From positions 1-52,867 of the forward strand of contig DBQI01000038.1 in NCBI GenBank assembly GCA_002305165.1: 52,867 bases of DNA, given 5' to 3'. The notes beneath the pieces were generated by a model. The model had not been told where the DNA came from and made no database searches. It saw only the letters and a program-made list of their open reading frames with translations. The number at the start of each line of letters is the position of its first letter. Within the stretch, counting starts at the first letter, position 1. The translations under genes were made by a program, and so were the position numbers. Shown here one piece after another: positions 8,939-18,002 of this stretch. The stretch is from Armatimonadetes bacterium UBA1398 (GTDB lineage Bacteria > Armatimonadota > Zipacnadia > UBA1398).

Positions 8939-8967
8939 ATGCTAACAACTGGGGTGGAGAGGGTCAA
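8939..8967 (-). promoter_or_regulatory. predicted sigma70-type promoter for the DnaA-head gene
   Basis: Read on the minus strand: TTGACC (8967-8962), a 17-base spacer, then TAGCAT (8944-8939). It lies about 58 bases before the start codon at 8881. Confidence 0.5.
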
Positions 8968-9043
8968 CCGATGCCAGGTATAGCCCCCGTCGATGAGGAA
9001 GTAGGAGTAGATACTGGTGGGATACCGAAAGGAGCACGTCCCT

Positions 9044-10402
9044 GTGGCCCAGCGCAAGTCCCAACCCTTCGGATACGGTAGTGACATCGTCGCTATAGGC
9101 CTGGCGGCGGGAGAGGGGCGTCGGTCGCGGCCCCTCACGCTCAAGGCTAAGGGTTACCTGCGCAGCAAGGGCGCTATCCGCCTACTCGGCCAGCGGCTGA
9201 TGGACTGGATCGTCAAGGCCCTGGTTGGTGAGGGCATCTACCACTACATCATGGTCACGAAGGGCAAGGAGAACCGCTACCAAGTCAAGCGGCTCCTGGG
9301 CTATGGCGACAGTCTGGGCATCCAGGTCCGCTATTCGCACACCCGGTTCGACAAGCTGGATCGCGGAAGCGCCGACGCAACCCTCCTCAACATGGAGCAC
9401 TTCAACGTCTTGCCGGCCACCCTCGTCTTTCCGACGGACTCGATCCTGGATGTGGACGTCAGCGGTCTCTTGGAGCAGCACACGGAGAGGAGATCCGTAG
9501 CGACAGTACTCACGTTCAACGTGCCGGCCCAGGAGGCGATCGACAAGTATGGGGTCATCGTCACCGACGCCGAGGGCCGCGTGATGGAGTTCGTGGAGAA
9601 GCCCAATCAGGAGCAGGCGGATCGGATCATCGAGCGGACTGGCTCCGAGGTGTTCCTCACGAATGCCGGCTTCTACATGCTCGATGCCGCAGCGTGCCGC
9701 GAGGTCGCCCAGTGCAGCGAGATCCGGCGGATGCGCGAGCGGAGCCTGGACTTCGGCAAGGACTTCCTCCCCTGGCTGGTGCAGAACGACTACCCCGTGC
9801 ATACCCGCCCCATTGGCATAGTTGGTGACCTCGGCAACATTCCGGCCTACCTAGATACCATGTTGCGGGTCCTCCGCGGCGAGTTCCCCAAGGCTGATGC
9901 CCATCTCGGCTACTGCTACAGCCGCGACCGGCGGATCTGGATCGAGCCGGAGACGCTAGGCTCCGTCGACGAGTGGTCGGGCAGGACCCTGGAGGAGCGG
10001 ATCGACTCGGGCGAGATCACCATCGGGAGTCATGTGCGCATCGGCAAGTACGTGCACATCGCCTCGGGCGCGCACCTGGATGAGTGCAACATCGACGACG
10101 AGTGCGAGATCTACGCCGATGCCCGCATCGTGCGCTCCTCCATCGGCGAGGGGAGCATCATCGGTCCGGCGGCCGAGATCGAGGACTGCGTCTGCGGCGT
10201 CATGGCGGAGATCCAGTCGAGCAAGAGCAGCCCCACCTACCTCTCCGGTTTCACAGCCATCGGCGATGAGGCGACGGTGCGGGCGGGCGTGATGCTGCAG
10301 GACGGTGTGACGGTCTATCCCCGAGTGAAGGTGCCGCGCGGCTGCTACTGCCCGCCAGGGGCCGAACTCACCAGTGCCGATGATGTCATGGAGTGGCTAT
10401 AG
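9044..10402 (+). CDS. GlgC-like nucleotidyltransferase with left-handed beta-helix tail
   Basis: 452 residues from GTG 9044, which has AAAGGAG nine bases upstream; an in-frame GTG at 9017 is possible. Residues ~15-290 form a nucleotidyltransferase domain: AAGEGRRSRPLT for nucleotide binding, FPTDSILDVD for metal, EFVEKP and LTNAGFYMLD typical of ADP-glucose and dTDP-glucose pyrophosphorylases. Residues ~330-450 carry hexapeptide repeats (IGSHVRIGKYVHIA, IDDECEIYADARI), a left-handed beta-helix as in GlgC and GlmU. It should make an NDP-sugar from a sugar 1-phosphate and NTP; sugar and base are unresolved. The GlgC lysine/arginine signature after the P-loop is altered (LKAKGYLRS). Its 3' end overlaps the convergent propeller gene by 17 bases. 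Confidence 0.8.
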   Translation: MAQRKSQPFGYGSDIVAIGLAAGEGRRSRPLTLKAKGYLRSKGAIRLLGQRLMDWIVKALVGEGIYHYIMVTKGKENRYQVKRLLGYGDSLGIQVRYSHTRFDKLDRGSADATLLNMEHFNVLPATLVFPTDSILDVDVSGLLEQHTERRSVATVLTFNVPAQEAIDKYGVIVTDAEGRVMEFVEKPNQEQADRIIERTGSEVFLTNAGFYMLDAAACREVAQCSEIRRMRERSLDFGKDFLPWLVQNDYPVHTRPIGIVGDLGNIPAYLDTMLRVLRGEFPKADAHLGYCYSRDRRIWIEPETLGSVDEWSGRTLEERIDSGEITIGSHVRIGKYVHIASGAHLDECNIDDECEIYADARIVRSSIGEGSIIGPAAEIEDCVCGVMAEIQSSKSSPTYLSGFTAIGDEATVRAGVMLQDGVTVYPRVKVPRGCYCPPGAELTSADDVMEWL

Positions 10403-11459
10403 GCAAGACGGACGTCCCATCGACGATCGGTATCCAGTAGAGGTTGGCGGGGTCCGCGGTTGTCACCCGTCCATCCAGATCCATGTCCTCCCGGCCAGAG
10501 GATGCCACGATCAGCCACGCGCCATCAGCCGTGAGCGCAGCATCGCCCTCCAGCACTCCAGCCGGCGACAGGGGACTCCACGTCCCACTATCGAAGTCGG
10601 CGAGCCACAGCCGCTTGTCGGCCTCCGCCACCGCCATCGCGCATCCCAGCGGGGTGACCGCCTCGACCTCGCGGCCATCCGCCTCCACCATCGCCCGCTC
10701 GCCCGTAGCCACGTCCAGCCGGACCACGGTAGAGGCGACGCGCGCCCCGCGCCGGCGTGCCACTGCCATGATCACCGTGCCCTGGTCAGCGAACTGGGCT
10801 GAGCGGAACTCGGCGATCTCAAGGTCGGGAGAGAGCACCGTCCGCGCGCTGCCAGGTCCGTTCTGGGCCACCACCGCGCCTCGATCCGCATAGAGTAGTG
10901 ATCCCGTCTCAGGCTCGATGGCGAGCGATGAGATCTCGGAGTTGACGCCGCCGAGGGAGAGGATGCTGCTATCAGGGGTAGGGGGGACGCTGTGCTCGAC
11001 CGCCACCGACCGCCCATGCACCACGAGCATCGCGCGGAGGGGGTCCCAAGCGTACCCACGGATGCTCCTCGGAGCGCCCAGGCTATGGCTCACGAGCGTG
11101 CCGTCGCTCTCCATCAGCCATAAAGCGCCTCCCTTCGTGACCCACAGCAACGGGAAGGGATCGCCCGTCCAGATCAGATCGGCCGCTACGTCCCCTATGG
11201 GGCCGGTGACCATGGCGTGCTGAATCGCGCCCTCGGGAGGCAGTGCCGTGACCGCGACGGCGTCGCCGCTCTCCGTGGACACGACATAGGCCACCCATCG
11301 CCCGTCCGGCGAGGGGGCGGGGCGGGACAGCGGGGCGCGCGAGTCCGTGAGCCGTTCGGCTACGGTAGCAGGTGCCAGCAGCCCCACTGCCAAGAAAATG
11401 ATTCCGGCGGCAACGCCGAACGCGGCCCCAGACTGTCGAGGAAGAGCACGGGATCTCAT
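10386..11459 (-). CDS. exported TolB/WD40-like beta-propeller protein with dockerin-like loop
   Basis: 357 residues from ATG 11459, which gives a clean signal peptide: basic RSRALPRQ, then a hydrophobic stretch ending near PATVAE. In-frame starts at 11498 and 11507 would lengthen the n-region; none has a good ribosome site. The body has propeller-type blades such as SRPAPSPDGRWVAYVV and repeated [WY]-x-D turns. Near the C-terminus DMDLDGRVTTAD (~residues 325-336) matches the calcium loop of a type I dockerin repeat (D1, D3, D5, G6, V8, D12). Only one repeat is present, so true dockerin function is doubtful; a calcium site is likely. It is divergent from the OmpH-like gene. Function unknown. 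Confidence 0.7.
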   Translation of the reverse strand: MRSRALPRQSGAAFGVAAGIIFLAVGLLAPATVAERLTDSRAPLSRPAPSPDGRWVAYVVSTESGDAVAVTALPPEGAIQHAMVTGPIGDVAADLIWTGDPFPLLWVTKGGALWLMESDGTLVSHSLGAPRSIRGYAWDPLRAMLVVHGRSVAVEHSVPPTPDSSILSLGGVNSEISSLAIEPETGSLLYADRGAVVAQNGPGSARTVLSPDLEIAEFRSAQFADQGTVIMAVARRRGARVASTVVRLDVATGERAMVEADGREVEAVTPLGCAMAVAEADKRLWLADFDSGTWSPLSPAGVLEGDAALTADGAWLIVASSGREDMDLDGRVTTADPANLYWIPIVDGTSVLPIATP

Positions 11460-11576
11460 ATGCGTGCGGTTCCCCGAGCCGTCTTCCGCTGCCTTCATGG
11501 GAGGCACCCTTGGGCGTGGGCCGCGCGTCTACGACATAGGAGCGGCCGGGAGGCCGCGAGATCGGGAGGCGATCAC

Positions 11577-12320
11577 GTGCGCGCTCACGTCATGATCGGT
11601 TTGGTAGTCATCGTGCTCATGGCCGGGGCAGCCGCGGGGCTGCTCGCTCAGGACTCTGGCGCCGCGCCATCCAAGGTCGGCGTGGTCCAGTTCTACGCCA
11701 TCGAGAGTGAGGCGCCGCAGTTCGCGGAGGCGAGGGCAGCCATCAGCGCCCTCGAGGAGCGAGCTTCGGCCCTGTCGTCGGCAGCACGGAGCTACACGAT
11801 GCTAGAACCCGAGGAGTTCGACCGGGCGCTGGAGATCGAGCAGGTCGCCGACAATGCGCGTACGGCCGACCAGATCCGGGAGCTCAGAGCCCTGAAGGAT
11901 CAGAACCAGCGGCTGAACTCCGAAATGGGGGAGATCCTCCAACTTCGCCCCGACAAGCGTACCCCTCAGACGGACGCCCGTGCCGATGAGCTCAACGCTC
12001 TTTACAGCCGCTGTCGCGCACACTGGATGGCTAAGGGCGCGGCTCTGGACGAGGAGCTCGATGGGGCGAACCGCGAGCTCCAGGAGCGTGTGACGGCCCG
12101 CTTCGAGGAGGCTGTCGCCACGGTTGCCGCCGCTCGCGGGCTCGAACTCGTAGTGCAGCACTCCATCCGAACGACGGGCGTTCAAGTCGACACGGGCCTG
12201 CCCATCGTGGAGTACCACCGGGTGGTCCACTACAACACAGGCCCCGACATCACCGATGAGGTGTTGGCGGAGCTCAAGCGGCAGAACGCGGAGGAACTGG
12301 GCCTACCTGCCGTCCAGTAG
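11577..12320 (+). CDS. OmpH/Skp-like periplasmic protein
   Basis: 247 residues from GTG 11577, with GGGAGG seven bases upstream; an ATG at 11592 is the alternative. A signal peptide or anchor is clear (VMIGLVVIVLMAGAAAGLLA). The middle is long, charged and helical (~residues 45-195), and the end (HYNTGPDITDEVLAELKRQN) matches the DITdeVl..L close of OmpH/Skp proteins. Skp grips unfolded outer-membrane proteins in the periplasm as a trimer with helical tentacles. At 247 residues it is longer than classical Skp (about 160). Its presence supports a diderm envelope. It is convergent with birA, with five bases between the stops. Confidence 0.65.
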   Translation: MRAHVMIGLVVIVLMAGAAAGLLAQDSGAAPSKVGVVQFYAIESEAPQFAEARAAISALEERASALSSAARSYTMLEPEEFDRALEIEQVADNARTADQIRELRALKDQNQRLNSEMGEILQLRPDKRTPQTDARADELNALYSRCRAHWMAKGAALDEELDGANRELQERVTARFEEAVATVAAARGLELVVQHSIRTTGVQVDTGLPIVEYHRVVHYNTGPDITDEVLAELKRQNAEELGLPAVQ

Positions 12321-12325
12321 GCCGG

Positions 12326-13135
12326 TCAGTCGAGGGGCCGCACCTTCAGCGCTGCCGTCGGCAGGGCGCGGGCGCCGCCCATCTCGTCGCGGACCAGCAG
12401 CCGACCCTCGGAATCCACCCCCGCCGCAACGCCTCGGACGGTCTCGCCCGATACGGTGGCCTCCATGGGACGCCCACGGAGAAGGTCAGTCTGTGCGAAG
12501 CAGCGCAGCACCGCCTCGCTATCGGGCCTCCCCTCCGGCGAGATGAGTCGACTGAGCCACTCTAGGGCGCCGGCGATCACGGCGGGCGGCAGCGCCGAGG
12601 GAGCGCCCTCCGCCTGGAGGCACGTGGCTTGGAACGCCTGCGGTGGGCCGGAGTCGGGAGTCGCCACCACGTTGATCCCGATGCCGCTCACGATAGCTAG
12701 GGTTCGCTGGCCGGCGAGGCGGGTCTCGGTGAGGACCCCACCCATCTTCCGGCCGCGGCTCCATACATCGTTGGGCCACTTGACGCCCGCGTCCGCCGCG
12801 CCTAGATCCCGGCAGGTGAGGGCCGCGGCGACCCCCGCCGCCAAGCTCAGAAGGCCGAAAGCCTCACGCTCCACCTTTGCCGGTCGCCACGCTATGGAGC
12901 ACAACGCGCTCGCCCCGAGCACGTCCTTCCAGCGAGTGCCACGACGGCCACGGCCCTCAGTCTGTGTCTCCGCTACGACGACCGCCGGGGACCCGCGCTC
13001 GCTCAGATCGAGCGCCGCGGGGTTCGTCGAGGCGCACCCCCTGACGATCCGGATCTGCGCGACCCATCGCTCCCGCTCAAGGCTGGCTAGGAGCTGGCCG
13101 TAGTCGGCCTCGGCCTCGTGGAGCTCAACGCGCAT
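12326..13135 (-). CDS. birA: biotin--[acetyl-CoA-carboxylase] ligase
   Basis: 269 residues, a group I ligase without the N-terminal helix-turn-helix repressor domain. The biotin/ATP loop is GRGRRGTRWKD (~residues 71-81), followed by KWPNDVW with the catalytic lysine and KMGGVLTET. A C-terminal SH3-like domain ends the protein. It makes biotinyl-AMP and transfers biotin to a lysine of biotin carboxyl carrier protein. The start overlaps the end of the metallophosphoesterase gene by 11 bases, so it is the last gene of the minus-strand housekeeping operon. Confidence 0.92.
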   Translation of the reverse strand: MRVELHEAEADYGQLLASLERERWVAQIRIVRGCASTNPAALDLSERGSPAVVVAETQTEGRGRRGTRWKDVLGASALCSIAWRPAKVEREAFGLLSLAAGVAAALTCRDLGAADAGVKWPNDVWSRGRKMGGVLTETRLAGQRTLAIVSGIGINVVATPDSGPPQAFQATCLQAEGAPSALPPAVIAGALEWLSRLISPEGRPDSEAVLRCFAQTDLLRGRPMEATVSGETVRGVAAGVDSEGRLLVRDEMGGARALPTAALKVRPLD

Positions 13136-14087
13136 CGCGCCTCACCTCGCCAGGCGCCGACCTCAGGGTGAGGGTGGTCACCTCGGGCGGACAGAAGACG
13201 CGGATCGGCAGAATGCTGGTGCCGATCCCTCGGGAGACATAGACGATGCTGTTACCACGCTGGAACAGGCCGGCAGCCATGCGCCGACCACAGCCGGGCT
13301 GGCGGGTGCGGCCGATCAGCGGACCGATGCGGGGCAGGCAGATCTGGCCACCGTGCGTGTGCCCCGCCAGCACCAGGTTCGGCGGCAGCGCAGTCTCACG
13401 GAAGACGACTCCGGGGCTGTGGGCGAGGAGCAGCAGGAAGGGCTCCGCCTCGAGACCGCTCACAGCCGATCGTAGGTCGTCACGGAACCGTGTGGGGTCG
13501 TCCACACCCGCCAGGGCCAGCCGTCTACCTCCGTGCTCAGTAACGGTCCCTTCGTTGTCCAGCACGCGAAAGCCTATCGGCTCCAAGACCGGCCTGAGCC
13601 CCCCGAGCACGGGGAGCAGGCGGTTGTCATTGTTGCCCGCCACAAACCACCGCCCGAGGGGAGCTTCGAGGGCTTCGGTAAGGGTCTCGGCGGCGGGCAA
13701 GCCGGCGGTGGACTCAAGTAGGTCGCCCGTGACGGCCCAGAGGTCCACGGTCACTGAGCGGGTCCAGGCAGTCAGGGCGTCTAGGTGTCGAGCGCGGCGA
13801 CCGAAGTGCAGATCGGTCACATGGCCAATACGCAGTCCATCGAGAGCCGCGGGCAAGCCGGGAAGCTCGAGGGTCAGCTCCACATGACGCAGCCGCCCAT
13901 CAGATGTGAGCGTCTCAGTAAGCTCGCGCAGAGCGGGTACCTCGGCGCCGTAGAGGACCTTCACGGCCCGCCATCCCGTCGCGAGAAGGGCGGTGCGGGC
14001 GGGAGGATGGTCGGCCACAGTCGCAGCGGGCGCATCCTCAGGTTCCCTCGGCCGCCGGCTCGGTGGCCGTCGGCGGGGCGAGCTCAT
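13125..14087 (-). CDS. calcineurin-like metallophosphoesterase (YkuE type)
   Basis: 320 residues. After a proline/arginine-rich N-terminus, all five metallophosphoesterase blocks are visible: GHVTDLHFG (~residue 90), VTGDLLES, AGNNDN, LLAHSPG and LAGHTHGGQICLP. The family binds two metals and hydrolyses phosphoesters; YkuE-type members act on lipid or unknown substrates near the membrane. A short hydrophobic stretch may anchor it, but no clear signal peptide is seen. The predicted start lies 50 bases inside the upstream M16-like gene; a later start is possible. It sits in the smc-birA operon. Confidence 0.82.
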   Translation of the reverse strand: MSSPRRRPPSRRPREPEDAPAATVADHPPARTALLATGWRAVKVLYGAEVPALRELTETLTSDGRLRHVELTLELPGLPAALDGLRIGHVTDLHFGRRARHLDALTAWTRSVTVDLWAVTGDLLESTAGLPAAETLTEALEAPLGRWFVAGNNDNRLLPVLGGLRPVLEPIGFRVLDNEGTVTEHGGRRLALAGVDDPTRFRDDLRSAVSGLEAEPFLLLLAHSPGVVFRETALPPNLVLAGHTHGGQICLPRIGPLIGRTRQPGCGRRMAAGLFQRGNSIVYVSRGIGTSILPIRVFCPPEVTTLTLRSAPGEVRRDAR

Positions 14088-15390
14088 CCAACGCGGGCGA
14101 GGCGGGGAGGGCCACCGCGAGAGCCGCGCGCTCAGCCCCCAGATAGGAGCGAGCTATCGCCTGTGTCTCCTCCGCCGTAACCTGCCGCAACCCCTCGAGC
14201 GGATGGTGAGCGGCCGCCTCCACGTCCCCGCCCGACATGACGGTGCGTCCGACCTCGATCGCTCGCCCCAGTACTGGTTGATGCCTGAGAGCGTATCCCC
14301 CCAGCAGCCTACGGCGCGCGGCCTCTACCTCGGGGCGAGCTAGGGGCTCAGCGGCCAGCTCCTCGAGGCAGTCGAAGACCTCCAGCCGCAGGGCCTCCAG
14401 CCGCCAGGCCATCGGCGTTGCGGCCAGTATGACTAGCTCGCTGTACCGCGTCCGCGGAATGAGGAACACCTGCACGGTGGGAGCGTACTGGAGTAGGCGC
14501 GGGCTACGGGTCAGCCGTCCGGCAGGGCCGCCGAGCATCTCCCGGAGCATTTCCACCGCGGGCCACGCGTCGCTACCTGTGTTCGGCACCCCAAAGGCCA
14601 TGAGCAACAGGGCGAGCCGTCCCTCGTGATCCTCAGTGACATGAGTCCGCCAGATCGGCGAAGCGGGTTCCCACGTCGGCGTTGCAGGGGGCTTCGCCTC
14701 GCCGGGTGGTAGAGGCGCGGCCACGGAGCGGAGGCTGTCGAGCATCTCCGACTCGGGCCCCGGCCCTACCGCAACGCACACGACGCGCGAGCCAACCATG
14801 AGCCGCTTGTGGGCGGCTTGAAGGTCCTCTACGGTCGTCGCCCGCAGGCCGCCCACCGTGCCTACCGGCGATGTCGCCGGCACCACGGGGTGCAGCACAC
14901 CGCGCACCTGGCTCAGGAGGCTGTAGAAGCGGTCTCCGCCCTGGCGCTCGGCATCGTCTATGGTCTCGCGCACGGCCGCGTCCAGCGCTGGCTGCGTGAA
15001 ACTCGGCCGCAGGAGGGCATCGCTCAGGATGCCCAAGGCGTTCTCCGCGATCTCGGGAGGCCCTGAGACACCCATGACCATGGCGTCATCGTCGGCGAAG
15101 GTCGTCACTTGCCCACCGATGAGGCTCACAGCTTGGAGCCGCTCAAGCACCTGGCGCGGGTCCGTGCCCTCGACGCCCGAGAGGCTCGCGCGGGCCAGCA
15201 GAGCCCTCAGCCCCGGTAGGTAGCCCTCGTCCGAGGGGTCCGCGTCGACCAGCACCGCGAACCCGCTAGCGTAGGTGGAGGGCGATTGGATGGCGACAAG
15301 CCTCGCGCCGTTGGGCAGCTCCTCGATCGTCACACCCCACGCGGGCGCGGCGATGAGCAGAGCGGCTACGAGGAGGGTGGCCCGCCTCAT
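14038..15390 (-). CDS. M16-family homologue lacking the zinc motif
   Basis: 450 residues with a signal peptide (RRATLLVAALLIAAPAWG). The fold is M16-like throughout: VTIEELPNGARLVAI at the start, VGGQVTTFADDDAMVMGVSG and the paired half-domains of insulinase-type peptidases. At the place of the HxxEH zinc motif it reads LPGLRALLARA, so it cannot bind zinc in the usual way. It overlaps the stop/start of the active M16 gene (ATGA at 15387-15390). Active/inactive M16 pairs are common and often form heterodimers, with the inactive chain shaping the chamber. Periplasmic location is likely. Confidence 0.85.
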   Translation of the reverse strand: MRRATLLVAALLIAAPAWGVTIEELPNGARLVAIQSPSTYASGFAVLVDADPSDEGYLPGLRALLARASLSGVEGTDPRQVLERLQAVSLIGGQVTTFADDDAMVMGVSGPPEIAENALGILSDALLRPSFTQPALDAAVRETIDDAERQGGDRFYSLLSQVRGVLHPVVPATSPVGTVGGLRATTVEDLQAAHKRLMVGSRVVCVAVGPGPESEMLDSLRSVAAPLPPGEAKPPATPTWEPASPIWRTHVTEDHEGRLALLLMAFGVPNTGSDAWPAVEMLREMLGGPAGRLTRSPRLLQYAPTVQVFLIPRTRYSELVILAATPMAWRLEALRLEVFDCLEELAAEPLARPEVEAARRRLLGGYALRHQPVLGRAIEVGRTVMSGGDVEAAAHHPLEGLRQVTAEETQAIARSYLGAERAALAVALPASPALDELAPPTATEPAAEGT

Positions 15391-16730
15391 GGCGCGCCTC
15401 CCCCGATCACGACGAGAGCTCGATCGGGGTCGAAGTACCGAAGCACGACCCGCCGGATGTCATCCGGCCCGATGGTCAGCACCTCGTCCTCGTAGGAGAT
15501 GGCTAGCTCGTAGGAGTCGATGGCTTCATAGAAGGCCAGGCTCTCGGCCTGGCCCGTGTAGGTGTCGGCGCCCATAGCGTGGAGCAGCAGCGCGGTGCGA
15601 GCCCCCTGCTGGCACTCCTCGACCGAGACGCTATTGTCGCGGATGTCCGCCAAGATCGTCTTCAGGACTCCGATGGCCGCCTGCGGCGACGCCTGCCCCG
15701 GATCAACCCACAGGTAAAGGTGGCCTGGTAGTCGCTGTGTCAGGAACCCCGCCCCGAGACCCCCGACTCCAGGGAGAGCGCGCGGAAGTTGGGTCCTCAT
15801 TCGGCTCGCCGATCCGTGGTCCAGGATGCCCAGGAGCACGTCGGTAGCTAGCACGTCGCGCATGGCGCTGATCCCAGGGGCCACGAAGAACAGGCCAACA
15901 AGGGGCGCTCCGTGGGGGGCCGTGATCGTGTCAACGGGAGTGGCGGGGTCGGCGCTCAGCGAGGGGACCGTTGGCGCCCCCAAGGGGATGTCGGCGAAGG
16001 CTTCGCTCACCGCGTCCACGGCCGCCTGACCATCCATGTCACCCGCCACGATAACGGCCATGTTCGCACCCACGTAGTGCGTCTGGTGGAAGGCCGCCAC
16101 ATCATGGATGGTGTACTGGGGCAGCGCCTCCGGCCCGCCACCGGCTGACTGGGCATAAGGTCCATCCCCGTATATCGCCTGAGTGGCCGTGTTGCGGAGG
16201 GCCACGATGGGGCTCGCGTAGACCTCGTCCAACTCCTTCTCCATGATGTCTAGTTCGGTCCGCAGCCTTTGGGCGTCGAAGACGGGAGCGCTGAGAGCGA
16301 AGCCGAGCGCCGCGATGGCCTCGGCTGCCCCGTCCGGCGCGATGGTCGCTATGTAGCGGCTGGCATCGGCGGACGTCTCCGCGCGGATCTCCCCCCCCAG
16401 GGCCTCGATGGTCTGGGGCAGCATGCCGGTGGGCGTTCCTTCGATGGGTCCCTGGAAGACCATGTGCTCCACGATGTGAGCGAGTCCCCGCTGGTCGCGA
16501 CCTTCTACGGAGGAGCCCCCTCGTACTACAGCCACGACGGAGACGACGGGCACGTCGTGGGTTGGGCTCACCACCACCCGGATGCCGTTGTCCAGTTCCG
16601 CGACCATAACGTCCTCGCTCAGGACACGCGCTTCGACCCGTACGGGGGACACGACGGCCAGGGTAACGGCGACGAGCAGTGCCGCGACATGCAGGTGTGA
16701 GCGGTTCGTCGACATCATCTCCCCCGCCAT
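15387..16730 (-). CDS. M16-family zinc peptidase, exported
   Basis: 447 residues. N-terminal hydrophobic segment (HVAALLVAVTLAVVSPVRVEA) indicates export. The inverted zinc motif is GLAHIVEHMVFQG (HxxEH, ~residues 85-90), with a downstream glutamate in MEKELDEVYASP. It is the catalytic partner of the following inactive homologue and starts 21 bases after holA. M16 enzymes enclose and cut small peptides; substrate unknown. Starts at the ATGs near 16718 and 16715, close to a GGGGGAG, are alternatives. Confidence 0.88.
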   Translation of the reverse strand: MAGEMMSTNRSHLHVAALLVAVTLAVVSPVRVEARVLSEDVMVAELDNGIRVVVSPTHDVPVVSVVAVVRGGSSVEGRDQRGLAHIVEHMVFQGPIEGTPTGMLPQTIEALGGEIRAETSADASRYIATIAPDGAAEAIAALGFALSAPVFDAQRLRTELDIMEKELDEVYASPIVALRNTATQAIYGDGPYAQSAGGGPEALPQYTIHDVAAFHQTHYVGANMAVIVAGDMDGQAAVDAVSEAFADIPLGAPTVPSLSADPATPVDTITAPHGAPLVGLFFVAPGISAMRDVLATDVLLGILDHGSASRMRTQLPRALPGVGGLGAGFLTQRLPGHLYLWVDPGQASPQAAIGVLKTILADIRDNSVSVEECQQGARTALLLHAMGADTYTGQAESLAFYEAIDSYELAISYEDEVLTIGPDDIRRVVLRYFDPDRALVVIGGGAP

Positions 16731-16750
16731 CCGGCCGACTCGACCGTCGG

Positions 16751-17947
16751 CTACTCGGCGTCGCCACCGTAGGCTACAGGGAGCCGCACCGATGGATGGC
16801 AGAGATTGATCACCAGGTTCCCCAGGATATCCGATTCCGAAGCCGAGGTGGTGGACTTCAGGGCCAGATCAGCCTCGGCGGCCAGCTGGAGACCTCGCGC
16901 TACCTCGGCCGCGGTGAAGTGGGTTGCTTCGCGGAGGGTCTTGAAGGCTACGAAGTCATGCTGCGCCGCGAGATTCGCCGCCCGGTCCTCGGGCATGAGA
17001 GGCTTCAGGCTCTTTGCCACCTCGCGCCAGCCAGTCCGGAAGGCGTCCCCATACCGGGTGATCCGAAGCAGTGTCGCTGGCACCGCCCCTCGCTCGATGA
17101 GCGCGCACGCTACGAGGAGCAGCCTGAGCCGAGACGCGAGCAGGGCCACGACGCCCACGCCCCCATGTCCGTGGTGGACGAGGTCATGGAGGGTGCTCAG
17201 CGCCCTCTCGACATCGCGTTCTCCTATGGCGTCGGTGAGGTCGAAGACGATGGCCTCCTTCGTGCGGCTCACGAGTCGCCGCACGTCCTCAACGGTGACC
17301 CGGTCACGGTCACCCACGAAGGAGATGAGCTTCCGCACCTCGGAATTGAGCAGCCCCGTATCGGCCGGCGCCAGTCCAATGAGGGTGCCAAGGGCGTCCG
17401 CGTCGATCTGGATGCCGGCGTAACGGAAGCGGTCCCGCACGAACTCGGTGGCATCTCCAGGCTTGGTGCTCTTGGGGAAGGCCAGCTCGATACCAGTCTT
17501 CTTGCACGCCTCGTAGAGCGACCCCTTAGGCGCATCCACCGGCGACTCGAGGATCAGAGTGACGTGGCTTGGGAGGCCCTTCTCGATGCGCTCGATGAGG
17601 CTCGCGGCGCCCTTGGGCGACTTCTCGCCCAGAAGCGGGGTGTCACGCACCAGCACCACGCGCCTCTCGACGTCGAGGAAGGGCAGCGCGTTGCTCTCAA
17701 CCTGACCCAGGATGTCCGACGGCGTAGCCTCCCGGCCCTCCAGCACTACGGCCCCCATCTCCAGCTGCTTGCGGGGAACGATCCACTGAGGGAGCCGCCG
17801 GGCCAACTCGGAGCGGCGGAAGTCATCCTCGCCGTAGAGGAGGATCACGCGCGGGATGTCACCGGCCCTGAAGCGCGACCGCAGCTTCGTCAGGTCGGCA
17901 TCGGTCGTATTCGGCGCACTGGCGGCAGCGCCACGCCGCTTGCCCAT
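16751..17947 (-). CDS. holA: DNA polymerase III subunit delta
   Basis: 398 residues from ATG 17947, with GAGGAGG about seven bases upstream. The N-terminal domain starts after a basic tail with PRVILLYGEDDFRRSELARR and continues VVLEGREATPSDILGQVESNALPFLDVERRVVLVRD, both characteristic of HolA. The helical collar region follows (GLAPADTGLLNSEVRKLISF, FDLTDAIGERDVERAL). Delta opens the beta sliding clamp as part of the clamp loader. It lies 55 bases after smc. Confidence 0.9.
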   Translation of the reverse strand: MGKRRGAAASAPNTTDADLTKLRSRFRAGDIPRVILLYGEDDFRRSELARRLPQWIVPRKQLEMGAVVLEGREATPSDILGQVESNALPFLDVERRVVLVRDTPLLGEKSPKGAASLIERIEKGLPSHVTLILESPVDAPKGSLYEACKKTGIELAFPKSTKPGDATEFVRDRFRYAGIQIDADALGTLIGLAPADTGLLNSEVRKLISFVGDRDRVTVEDVRRLVSRTKEAIVFDLTDAIGERDVERALSTLHDLVHHGHGGVGVVALLASRLRLLLVACALIERGAVPATLLRITRYGDAFRTGWREVAKSLKPLMPEDRAANLAAQHDFVAFKTLREATHFTAAEVARGLQLAAEADLALKSTTSASESDILGNLVINLCHPSVRLPVAYGGDAE

Positions 17948-18002
17948 CCGTGACCTCCTCGTCGCGCAGGCTGTCGCCCGTCGCCGCGCGCTGCGGGGCG
18001 CG

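Noticed and set aside
9044..10402. Naming this gene glgC
   Set aside because: Overall plan fits, but the residues after the nucleotide loop differ from ADP-glucose pyrophosphorylase and no glycogen genes are nearby.
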